Part shown: piece by piece, positions 57,877 through 64,000 of the stretch | Layout of the letters: the number at the start of each line of letters is the position of its first letter | How positions within the stretch are numbered: position 1 is the first letter of the stretch | From: Sphingomonas changbaiensis NBRC 104936 | GTDB taxonomy: Bacteria; Pseudomonadota; Alphaproteobacteria; Sphingomonadales; Sphingomonadaceae | DNA: 64,000 bases | Reading direction: 5' to 3' | Assembly (NCBI RefSeq): GCF_000974765.1 | Contig: NZ_BBWU01000025.1 | Coordinates: 50,034-114,033 of the forward strand | Notes under the pieces: generated by a model | Databases searched by the model: none | The model's input: the letters and a program-made list of their open reading frames with translations, nothing else | Told to the model about the DNA's origin: nothing | Program-made: the position numbers and the translations under genes

Positions 57877-58614
57877 TTACGGCATTCCGTTCTGGAACAG
57901 CCACACCGGCCACGCTGCCACCGCCATCAGCGCTCCCAACGGCACGCGGGTCGTTGCGCTGACGTCCTCGCCCCGCGTTTTTGCGATCAGCACCGCGCCG
58001 ATGCCGACCAGGCCGGCGAGCAGCAGCACATAGGGGAGCGCCGCCCAGCCGAGCCAGGCGCCGATCGCGCCGAGCAGCTTCGGGTCCCCTCCCCCCAGGC
58101 CTTCCCGGTTGCGGATCGCCTTGTAGAGCGCGCCGACCAGCCACAGGCCGGCGAAGCCGAGCACCAGTCCGATCAATCGGTCGTTCGGGACCGGCGGCAG
58201 GCCGGCCGCGCCGAGCGCGATGCCGATCAGCGCGAGCAGCCAGGTCAGCCGGTCGGGAAGCCAGAAATGCTCGACGTCGAGCGCGCCCAGCAGCAGCAGC
58301 ATCCAGCCGAACAGCGCGCCGGCGACACCGACCGCCCCGGGCGCGATCGCGAACGAGATCGCGCCGATCAGCGCGGCGGCGACTTCGACCATCAGATGCC
58401 GGCGGTCGATCGCGCCGGCGCAGGTCGCGCAGCGGCCGCGGCGGATCAGGAAGGACGCGATCGGGATCAGGTCGAGCGGGCCGAGAATGCGGCCGCACCG
58501 GTCGCAGGCCGATCGGCCGCGCGTCACTTGCCGCCCTGCCGGCCAGCGGATCACGGCAGTGGCGAGAAAGCTCCCCGCGATCGCACCCAGGAAGAAACCG
58601 GCGAGCCCCCACAT
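57877..58614 (-). CDS. Prepilin peptidase (A24 family)
   Basis: A 245-residue membrane protein with about eight hydrophobic segments. The N-terminal zinc-binding domain has two CxxC pairs (SACDRCGRILGP; GRCATCAGAIDRR). The catalytic Asp pair is in VEHFWLPDRLTW and GGGDPKLLGAIGAW. It cleaves and N-methylates type IV pilin or type II secretion pseudopilins. The initial MWGLAGFFLGAIAGSFLATA is typical. It stands alone, with no pil or gsp genes in the window. Confidence 0.92.
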   Translation of the reverse strand: MWGLAGFFLGAIAGSFLATAVIRWPAGRQVTRGRSACDRCGRILGPLDLIPIASFLIRRGRCATCAGAIDRRHLMVEVAAALIGAISFAIAPGAVGVAGALFGWMLLLLGALDVEHFWLPDRLTWLLALIGIALGAAGLPPVPNDRLIGLVLGFAGLWLVGALYKAIRNREGLGGGDPKLLGAIGAWLGWAALPYVLLLAGLVGIGAVLIAKTRGEDVSATTRVPLGALMAVAAWPVWLFQNGMP

Positions 58615-58748
58615 CGCCCTCTCCTGCCGCCGCCAAGCGGCGGTGTCGAGCCCGCAACGCGACGCTCGACGCGCAACCGAAAAGGAGTCACAATCCAGCC
58701 GTAGCGTTGCGAGCGAGGGGAATTGTTTCCGCCAGAGGAGATCGTGTC

Positions 58749-59627
58749 ATGAGGCGAGACTTCCTTTACGCGTTGACGTCCATTGCTGCGGGCCTGTTGT
58801 TTTCCGCAAATGCGCAAGCCGACAGCTTTTTCTTCAGCACCGGAAATCCCGATGACCGGATCGCGACGGCGACGCGGCAAGCCAGCGCCGGCAAGATCGA
58901 GACCGAGAGCGCGGACGATTTCATCCTGTCGCGAAAGACGCAGCTGACCGGCGGCACCTTCACCGGCCTGCTGCCGGACGGCTTTTCGTTGAGCGGAATC
59001 AACGATGTGACTGTCGAGATCTATCGGGTGTTCCCGCTCGATTCGACCAATCCGCCTTCCCGCCATGTGCCGACTCGGAACAACTCGCCGTCCGACAACG
59101 CGCTCGCATCGCGCGACTCGGCAGCGGGCGAGTTGAGCTTCACGCCGGCCCTGCTTGCTGCCGACGCGACCGCGGCCAACTCGGTCATCAACGGTATCCA
59201 CGCCGCGCCCAACCAGTTCACGGGCGGCGAAGGGGCGGTTCGCGGAGAGGAGGTCCAGTTCTCGTTCACCTTCGCGACGCCGCTGATCCTGGAGGCCGGC
59301 CATTATTTCTTCGTGCCGCAGGTAGGCATCGACGGCAGCGGAAATTTCCTGTGGCTGTCCGCGCCCAAGCCGATCGTGGCGCCCGGAACCCCGTTCACGC
59401 CGGACCTGCAGAGCTGGATCCGCAACGAGGACCTGGCACCGGACTGGCTGCGGATCGGGACGGATATTACCGGCCAGGGCCCGTTCAACGCCGCGTTCAG
59501 CCTCGTCGGAGCCACCGTCCCCGAACCCGCGGCATGGGCGCTGATGATCCTTGGCTTTGCAGGGGTCGGCTGGCGCGCGAGAAGCCGGGCAGTGCAAGAA
59601 ATGGGGACAGTCCCGATTTTTAAATAG
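58749..59627 (+). CDS. PEP-CTERM secreted protein with a repeat-derived C-terminus
   Basis: A 292-residue protein with a signal peptide (FLYALTSIAAGLLFSANAQA). The mature part is a beta-rich surface-type domain (ETESADDFILSRKTQLTGGT; EEVQFSFTFATPLILEAGHY). The sorting signal VPEPAAWALMILGFAGVGWR is a clear PEPxxWA tripartite signal: motif, hydrophobic helix, then Arg. Exosortase would remove it. The last eight residues and stop (after RAVQEM) come from a GGGACAGTCCC-type palindrome. The start at 58749 has GGAG upstream. Confidence 0.85.
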   Translation: MRRDFLYALTSIAAGLLFSANAQADSFFFSTGNPDDRIATATRQASAGKIETESADDFILSRKTQLTGGTFTGLLPDGFSLSGINDVTVEIYRVFPLDSTNPPSRHVPTRNNSPSDNALASRDSAAGELSFTPALLAADATAANSVINGIHAAPNQFTGGEGAVRGEEVQFSFTFATPLILEAGHYFFVPQVGIDGSGNFLWLSAPKPIVAPGTPFTPDLQSWIRNEDLAPDWLRIGTDITGQGPFNAAFSLVGATVPEPAAWALMILGFAGVGWRARSRAVQEMGTVPIFK

Positions 59628-59638
59628 GGACTGTCCCT
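59603..59638. repeat. GGGACAGTCCC inverted pair at the end of the PEP-CTERM gene
   Basis: GGGACAGTCCC (59604-59614) and GGGACTGTCCC (59627-59637) flank GATTTTTAAATA. Such GGGGACAGTCCC pairs are known dispersed repeats in several proteobacteria. It contains the TAG stop at 59625-59627. Confidence 0.8.
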
Positions 59639-59681
59639 GTTTTCCTGCGAGGCCTGCCGCACCCCACATTTCGTCCTAGTG

Positions 59682-59737
59682 CCGTTCGTGTCGAGCGAAG
59701 TCGAGACACGCTTCTCGACTTCGCTCGAAGCGAACGG
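59682..59737. repeat. Palindromic element upstream of the thiolase
   Basis: CCGTTCGTGTCGAGCGAAGT... pairs with ...ACTTCGCTCGAAGCGAACGG; 23-25 base arms with few mismatches and a short loop. A second copy is at 60982-61056. Confidence 0.85.
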
Positions 59738-59769
59738 ATATGGGGAGCATCCATTTGAGTGAGAGAATC

Positions 59770-60957
59770 ATGACCGCCGACCCGATCGTTATCCTGTCCT
59801 ATGCCCGCACGCCGATGGGATCGTTCCAGGGGAGCCTCTCTGGGGCATCCGCGACCGATCTTGGGGCGACCGCAGTCAAGGCAGCGGTGGAGCGCGCGGG
59901 CGTCGAGGGCGACGATGTCGAGCGCATTTACATGGGCTGCGTGCTGCCGGCTGGCCTGGGCCAGGCGCCGGCGCGGCAGGCGGCGCTGAAGGCCGGGCTT
60001 CCCCGCTCGGTCGAGGCGACGACGGTCAACAAGATGTGCGGGTCCGGCATGCAGGCGGCGATCATGGGCGCGGAGGCGCTTGCGGCCGGCTCGGTCGACA
60101 TGCTGGTCGTGGGCGGCATGGAGAGCATGACCAATGCGCCCTATCTGCTCGCCAAGCACCGCGCCGGGGCGCGCATCGGGCATGACCGGATCATGGATTC
60201 GATGTTCCTCGACGGGCTCGAGGACGCCTATGAGCCCGGCCGCGCGATGGGCAGCTTTGCCGAGGAAAGCGCGGGCGAATATCAGTTCACCCGCGCCGCG
60301 CAGGACGATTACGCGGTCGCATCGCTGACCCGCGCCCAGGCGGCGCAGGCGAGCGGCGGCTTCGACCGGGAGATCGTGCCGGTTGAAGTGAAAAGCCGCA
60401 AGGGCGTCGAGGTCATCGACAAGGACGAGCAGCCACTGAAGGGCGATGCGTCCAAAATCCCGTCGCTGAAGCCCGCCTTTGCCAAGGACGGCACGATCAC
60501 CGCCGCCAACGCCTCGTCGATTTCCGACGGCGCGGCGGCGCTGCTGCTGACGCGCGCGAGCGTCGCCGCCGAACGCGGGCTGAAGCCGGTGGCGCGGCTG
60601 GTCGCGACCGCCGCCCATGCGCACGAGCCGGCGAAGTTCACGACCGCGCCCGTCGATGCCGTCCGCAAGGTGCTCGCCAAAGCCGGCTGGTCGGCGGACG
60701 AGGTGGACCTGTTCGAGGTCAACGAAGCCTTTGCGTGCGTGGCGATGATCGCGATGCGCGATCTGGGCATCGATCACGAGCGCGTGAACGTGAACGGCGG
60801 CGCGACCGCGCTCGGCCATCCGATCGGCGCTTCGGGCGCGCGGATCATGGCGACGCTGATCGCGGCGCTGCAGAATCGCGGGCTGAAGCGCGGCGTCGCT
60901 TCGCTCTGCATCGGCGGCGGCGAAGCGACGGCGGTTGCGGTCGAGCTGATCGACTGA
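59770..60957 (+). CDS. Acetyl-CoA C-acetyltransferase (thiolase)
   Basis: A 395-residue thiolase. The acyl-accepting Cys is in [15 protein letters not shown]; the second His-Cys pair is in [20 protein letters not shown] and [10 protein letters not shown]. It condenses or cleaves acetoacetyl-CoA, in PHB synthesis, fatty-acid breakdown or leucine and lysine degradation. The ATG at 59770 has GAGAG eight bases upstream; the frame is open ten codons earlier. It is flanked on both sides by copies of one palindromic element, and no partner gene (phaB, fadB) is adjacent. Confidence 0.93.
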   Translation: MTADPIVILSYARTPMGSFQGSLSGASATDLGATAVKAAVERAGVEGDDVERIYMGCVLPAGLGQAPARQAALKAGLPRSVEATTVNKMCGSGMQAAIMGAEALAAGSVDMLVVGGMESMTNAPYLLAKHRAGARIGHDRIMDSMFLDGLEDAYEPGRAMGSFAEESAGEYQFTRAAQDDYAVASLTRAQAAQASGGFDREIVPVEVKSRKGVEVIDKDEQPLKGDASKIPSLKPAFAKDGTITAANASSISDGAAALLLTRASVAAERGLKPVARLVATAAHAHEPAKFTTAPVDAVRKVLAKAGWSADEVDLFEVNEAFACVAMIAMRDLGIDHERVNVNGGATALGHPIGASGARIMATLIAALQNRGLKRGVASLCIGGGEATAVAVELID

Positions 60958-60981
60958 AAGGAATGCAGCCTTCGTTTTCAT

Positions 60982-61056
60982 CCGTTCGATTCGAGCGAAG
61001 TCGAGAAACCGTCAGCTCGGAGCAGGCGCTTCTCGACTGCGCTCGAAGCGAACGGA
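60982..61056. repeat. Palindromic element downstream of the thiolase
   Basis: CCGTTCGATTCGAGCGAAGT... and ...CTGCGCTCGAAGCGAACGG form the arms around about 23 bases; the same family as 59682-59737, with a longer middle. Its right end lies ten bases before the cinA start. Confidence 0.82.
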
Positions 61057-61066
61057 GTAGGAATTG

Positions 61067-61579
61067 ATGGCCGGCGCGGAGACGCTGAGCGGCGCGCTGC
61101 CGCCCGAGGTGGAAGAGCTGGCGATTCGGCTGCTGACGCGCGCCTGCGACCGGGAGCTGACACTCGCCACGGCGGAGAGCTGCACCGGCGGCCTGATCGC
61201 CTCGCTGCTGACCGACGTGGAGGGAATGGGCCACGCATTCGAGCGCGGCTTCGTCGTCTATACCGACGAGGCCAAGGCCGGCATGCTGGGCATCCCGCGC
61301 CCGCTGATCGACACGCACGGCGCGGTCAGCAAGGAAGTGGCGCTCGCGATGGCCGAAGGCGCGCTGGCGCACAGCCGGGCGGACGTGGTCGCGTCGGTCA
61401 CCGGCTTTGCCGGGCCGGCGGGTCCCGACGACGAACCCGGCCTGGTCCATTTCGGCTGCGCCCGCCGCGGCCGCCCGGCGTTCCACCGCGAGGAGCATTT
61501 TGGAAACGTGGGACGCGGCAAGGTGCGCGAAGAGGCGACGCGCGTCGCGCTGGAGATGATGCTGGAGGCGATCGGCTGA
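61067..61579 (+). CDS. CinA-family nicotinamide-nucleotide amidohydrolase
   Basis: A 170-residue amidohydrolase (PncC domain) that recycles pyridine nucleotides. Blocks are ELTLATAESCTGGLIASLLT, FERGFVVYTDEAKAGMLGI, VSKEVALAMAEGALAHSRAD and SVTGFAGPAGPDDEPGLVHF, with the Ser and Lys of the active site in these. It is a stand-alone domain without the N-terminal MoeA-like part of long CinA proteins. AGGA lies a few bases before the ATG at 61067; an in-frame TTG lies just before it. Confidence 0.92.
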   Translation: MAGAETLSGALPPEVEELAIRLLTRACDRELTLATAESCTGGLIASLLTDVEGMGHAFERGFVVYTDEAKAGMLGIPRPLIDTHGAVSKEVALAMAEGALAHSRADVVASVTGFAGPAGPDDEPGLVHFGCARRGRPAFHREEHFGNVGRGKVREEATRVALEMMLEAIG

Positions 61580-61679
61580 CTGCCGCCGGTGTCCGCAAGT
61601 GGGTGGAGTGCCGACATTCCCGTTTGACTAGAAAATGTGGCGCGGGCAGGCTGATAGAAGCAGCACCGAGTATTGGATC

Positions 61680-62264
61680 ATGACCACTGCGAGCGCGCAA
61701 CGCCACTTTCGGACATCGAACGGGAAGCGCCGGATGGCCCAGCTGATTTACCGGGAGGTCTATTCCGGGGCACCGACGCCGTTCCTCCTGATGACGCCCG
61801 AGTTCGAGATCATCGATGCAAATGACGCGTACCTCGCGGCGACCATGCGGCAGCGCGATAGTCTGGCCGGACGCGACATGTTCCAGGCCTTTCCGGACAA
61901 TCCTGCTGTTCCCGGCGCAGACGGCGTCGCCAACCTTAGGCAATCGCTGACCGAGGCGCGCGCCTCCGGTTCTCGGCAAATCATGAACGTCCAACGCTAC
62001 GATGTGATCGATCCCGAGGGGCAGTGGACAAAGCGCTACTGGCGCCCGGTGAATTGGCCCGTGCGTGACAAAGCGGGCACCGTTCTGGCGCTGGTGCACC
62101 ACGTGATCGACGTGACTTCGGAGGCGCTTGTCAGAGAGAGTTTCGGGACCGAAATGCTGTTCCGGCGGGCAGACGCCGCGTGCGAGAAATCGCAGCTCCT
62201 TCGCGAAGAAACGCGTCGAGGGCTGGAGCGACTGCGACTGCGGCGGCGGCCGTCCGCAAGGTGA
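61680..62264 (+). CDS. Stand-alone PAS-domain protein
   Basis: A 194-residue protein. The central part is a PAS domain (APTPFLLMTPEFEIIDANDA; DSLAGRDMFQAFPDNP; YWRPVNWPVRDKAGTVLALV; HHVIDVT), like the sensor domain in front of sphingomonad HWE-type kinases. No kinase, EAL or GGDEF domain follows; the C-terminus is a basic helix (EETRRGLERLRLRRR). It may be a truncated or free-standing sensor. GC is somewhat lower than its neighbours. Starts at 61635 or 61680 are both possible; neither has a good ribosome site. Confidence 0.75.
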   Translation: MTTASAQRHFRTSNGKRRMAQLIYREVYSGAPTPFLLMTPEFEIIDANDAYLAATMRQRDSLAGRDMFQAFPDNPAVPGADGVANLRQSLTEARASGSRQIMNVQRYDVIDPEGQWTKRYWRPVNWPVRDKAGTVLALVHHVIDVTSEALVRESFGTEMLFRRADAACEKSQLLREETRRGLERLRLRRRPSAR

Positions 62265-62378
62265 CCACAAACCAAGGGTCGCCAGGCCCGACGACCGCAG
62301 CGGTGACGCGCCAATCGCAACGACTCTGATGTCTGCTATCGGCCGTTTGCTGCCGTCCGCCTTCCGGGAGAAGCCAGC

Positions 62379-62855
62379 TTAACCCTCCACTTTCTCGCCC
62401 GTCGCGACCCCCCACAGATGCGTGGCTTCGATCCAGCCGCGGCGGCCGTTGACATCGAAATCGCACCAGCCGTCGCGGCATTTGCGGAGGCGGCCGACGA
62501 CGCCCGGTTCCGCGCGCCAGACGATCGCCGCGTCTGCGTCGGGCCTGGCGCGCATCGGCGTGACGCCGTCCTTCACCATGCCGGTGCGGTCGTCGGACAG
62601 CATGTTGGATTGCATCCAGCCTTGCGCGCCGTCCGGGTCCTGGATCTTGCGCCAGGACGGGAAGGTCGCGATCACCTTCACCGGCAGGCCGCGGCGCTGA
62701 TAGAGCCAGACCGCCGGGAAATTGCGGCCCGGGCCGGTGCGGATGCGCGCCTTGCTTGGCACGATCGACGCCCAATAGGGCGGCGTCTTGTCCTGGGCGG
62801 CGGCCTGGTTGGTCACGATCAGCGCCAGAAGGGCGGCGGCAATGGGCTTCAGCAT
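62379..62855 (-). CDS. Secreted bacterial SH3-domain protein
   Basis: A 158-residue protein with a signal peptide (MLKPIAAALLALIVTNQAAA). Two SH3-like repeats follow: IVPSKARIRTGPGRNFPAVW, then RRGLPVKVIATFPSWRKIQD; and TPMRARPDADAAIVWRAEPG, then CRDGWCDFDVNGRRGWIEAT. These domains bind cell-wall peptides in other proteins. The Cys pair in KCRDGWCDF may bridge. It is divergent from the dehydrogenase gene and its ATG is at 62855. Confidence 0.88.
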   Translation of the reverse strand: MLKPIAAALLALIVTNQAAAQDKTPPYWASIVPSKARIRTGPGRNFPAVWLYQRRGLPVKVIATFPSWRKIQDPDGAQGWMQSNMLSDDRTGMVKDGVTPMRARPDADAAIVWRAEPGVVGRLRKCRDGWCDFDVNGRRGWIEATHLWGVATGEKVEG

Positions 62856-62931
62856 CGTTCCGTGTTGCCCCAGCCGGACTCGCGCATCAAGCGCGCTTGA
62901 CGGCGCTCCCGGCGCCTGACTAGCTCGACAC

Positions 62932-63921
62932 ATGCCGCAGATCGCGCGTCCCAGGGTGGTCGTCACCCGCCAGCTGCCGCCCGCCATCGAGGCGCGGATG
63001 CGGGAGCTGTTCAACGTGCGGCTGAACGAGACGGACCGGCCGATGCGCCGCGACCAGCTTGCCGCAGCGCTTGCGGACGCCGACGTGCTGGTGCCGACGC
63101 TGACCGACGCGATCGATGCGACGCTGATCGCCGATGCCGGCGCGGGGCTGAAGCTGATCGCCAATTTCGGCAACGGCGTCGACCATATCGACCTGGCCGC
63201 GGCGCGGGCGCGCGGCATCATCGTCACCAACACGCCGGGCGTGCTGACCCAGGATGCAGCGGACATGGCGATGGCGCTGATCCTGGCCGTGCCCCGACGC
63301 CTCTCCGAAGGCGAGCGGCTGGTCCGCGCCGGCGATTGGAGCGGCTGGGGACCGACCGCGATGCTGGGCCGCCGCGTGAACGGCAAGGCGCTCGGCATCC
63401 TCGGCATGGGGCGGATCGGCCAGGCAATCGCGATGCGCGCGCGCGGATTCGGGATGCGAATCCATTACCACAACCGCAAGCGGCTGCCGGACGTGGTCGA
63501 GCGCGCGGTCGACGCGACCTGGCACGCCGCGCTGGACGACATGCTGACCGAGATCGACCTGCTGTCGATCAACTGCCCGCACAATGCCTCGACGCATCAT
63601 CTGATCGACGCCGGGCGGCTGGAGCTGCTGGGACGCGGCGGATATCTGATCAACATTTCGCGCGGGCAGATCGTTGACGAGCCGGCGCTGATCGATGCGC
63701 TGGAGAACGGTACGATCGCCGGTGCGGGCCTTGACGTGTTCGAGCACGAACCCGCGATCGACCCGCGGCTCCTGGCCCGCGACAATGTCGTGCTCCTGCC
63801 GCACATGGCCTCCGCGACGATCGAGGCACGGCAGGCGACCGGCGAGAAAGTGATCGCCAATATCCGCATGTGGGCGGACGGGCATCGGCCGCCCGACCAG
63901 GTGCTGGAGGGGTGGGCTTGA
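62932..63921 (+). CDS. D-2-hydroxyacid dehydrogenase (glyoxylate/hydroxypyruvate reductase type)
   Basis: A 329-residue NAD(P)-linked reductase. The Rossmann motif is GKALGILGMGRIGQAIAMRA; the catalytic Arg is in LINISRGQIVDEPAL, the Glu in GLDVFEHEPAI and the His in VVLLPHMASATIEAR. The substrate block NFGNGVDHIDLAAARARGI fits the glyoxylate and hydroxypyruvate reductase group. The start ATG at 62932 lies 77 bases from the divergent SH3 gene. It is followed by a repeat at the window end. Confidence 0.9.
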   Translation: MPQIARPRVVVTRQLPPAIEARMRELFNVRLNETDRPMRRDQLAAALADADVLVPTLTDAIDATLIADAGAGLKLIANFGNGVDHIDLAAARARGIIVTNTPGVLTQDAADMAMALILAVPRRLSEGERLVRAGDWSGWGPTAMLGRRVNGKALGILGMGRIGQAIAMRARGFGMRIHYHNRKRLPDVVERAVDATWHAALDDMLTEIDLLSINCPHNASTHHLIDAGRLELLGRGGYLINISRGQIVDEPALIDALENGTIAGAGLDVFEHEPAIDPRLLARDNVVLLPHMASATIEARQATGEKVIANIRMWADGHRPPDQVLEGWA

Positions 63922-63929
63922 CCTTAAAG

Positions 63930-63995
63930 CTCCTCCCCGGAACGGGGAGGGGGACCGCGGCCGGCAGGCCGTGGTGGAGGGGCCGGTTTGGCGTA
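63930..63995. repeat. Hairpin repeat at the right edge
   Basis: CCTCCCCGGAACGGGGAGG (63932-63950) followed by CCGCGGCCGGCAGGCCGTGG and GGAGGGG: short inverted repeats of the same general type as those flanking the DUF559 gene. It may continue beyond the window. Confidence 0.65.
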
Positions 63996-64000
63996 GGGCT

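Overview
The window is high-GC, gene-dense chromosomal DNA from an alphaproteobacterium, most likely Sphingomonas or a close relative. The reasons are a circularly permuted two-piece tmRNA with the tag ANDNEALAIAA, a PEPxxWA-type C-terminal sorting signal, a TonB-ExbB-ExbD-ExbD operon with a large TonB-dependent receptor, and dispersed palindromic repeats of the kind common in sphingomonads. No tRNA, rRNA, CRISPR array, prophage or complete insertion sequence was seen.

Layout. 1-8.2 kb (minus strand): a partial secreted protein, a SWIB protein, rmuC, def, dinB, and a glmU-[toxin-antitoxin]-glmS-dinB run supplying UDP-GlcNAc precursors. 8.2-11.5 kb: gph and phoR-phoU-phoB, with a Pho box between phoR and phoU and no pst transporter genes. 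11.6-22.7 kb: glutaminase, polyprenyl diphosphate synthase, chorismate mutase, a BAX-inhibitor-like membrane protein, thpR, ptsP, a RodZ-like protein and truB-rpsO-pnp. 22.7-27.4 kb (minus): a chromate-resistance-type operon (chrB-like, ornithine cyclodeaminase-like, chrA, DUF1259) behind a foldable leader, preceded by a 28-residue ORF with a strong terminator. 27.5-31.5 kb: a CHASE2-EAL protein, a small lipoprotein, ssrA and mscL. 31.6-34.5 kb: LemA, two TPM-related proteins and a NUDIX hydrolase. 34.6-47.7 kb: an NDUFS4-like protein, hrpB, the tonB-exbBDD operon, folB with an S9 peptidase, a SMI1/KNR4 protein and a TonB-dependent receptor. 47.8-64 kb: a DUF559 nuclease bracketed by inverted repeats, a TPR-sulfotransferase, a DUF885 protein, an EamA transporter, a vapBC-trmD-rplS operon, a TrxR-like flavoprotein, a subtilase, eda, a prepilin peptidase, a PEP-CTERM protein, a thiolase, a CinA-type amidohydrolase, a PAS protein, an SH3 protein and a D-2-hydroxyacid dehydrogenase.

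The main unusual theme is several families of palindromic repeats that have entered genes without breaking them. One 63-bp element lies in frame inside truB, a 78-bp element lies in frame inside hrpB, and an 88-bp element forms the N-terminus of a TPM protein. Other repeats supply the last codons and stop of a NUDIX hydrolase, a sulfotransferase and a PEP-CTERM protein. This resembles the Rickettsia palindromic elements, which also insert into coding sequence in frame. Related repeats bracket small gene blocks: ndufS4-like/hrpB, DUF559, thiolase, and receptor to sulfotransferase. A second candidate is a pair of hairpins just downstream of ssrA with identical 14-nt loops on different stems. Two toxin-antitoxin modules sit inside essential-gene operons, one overlapping the trmD start codon.
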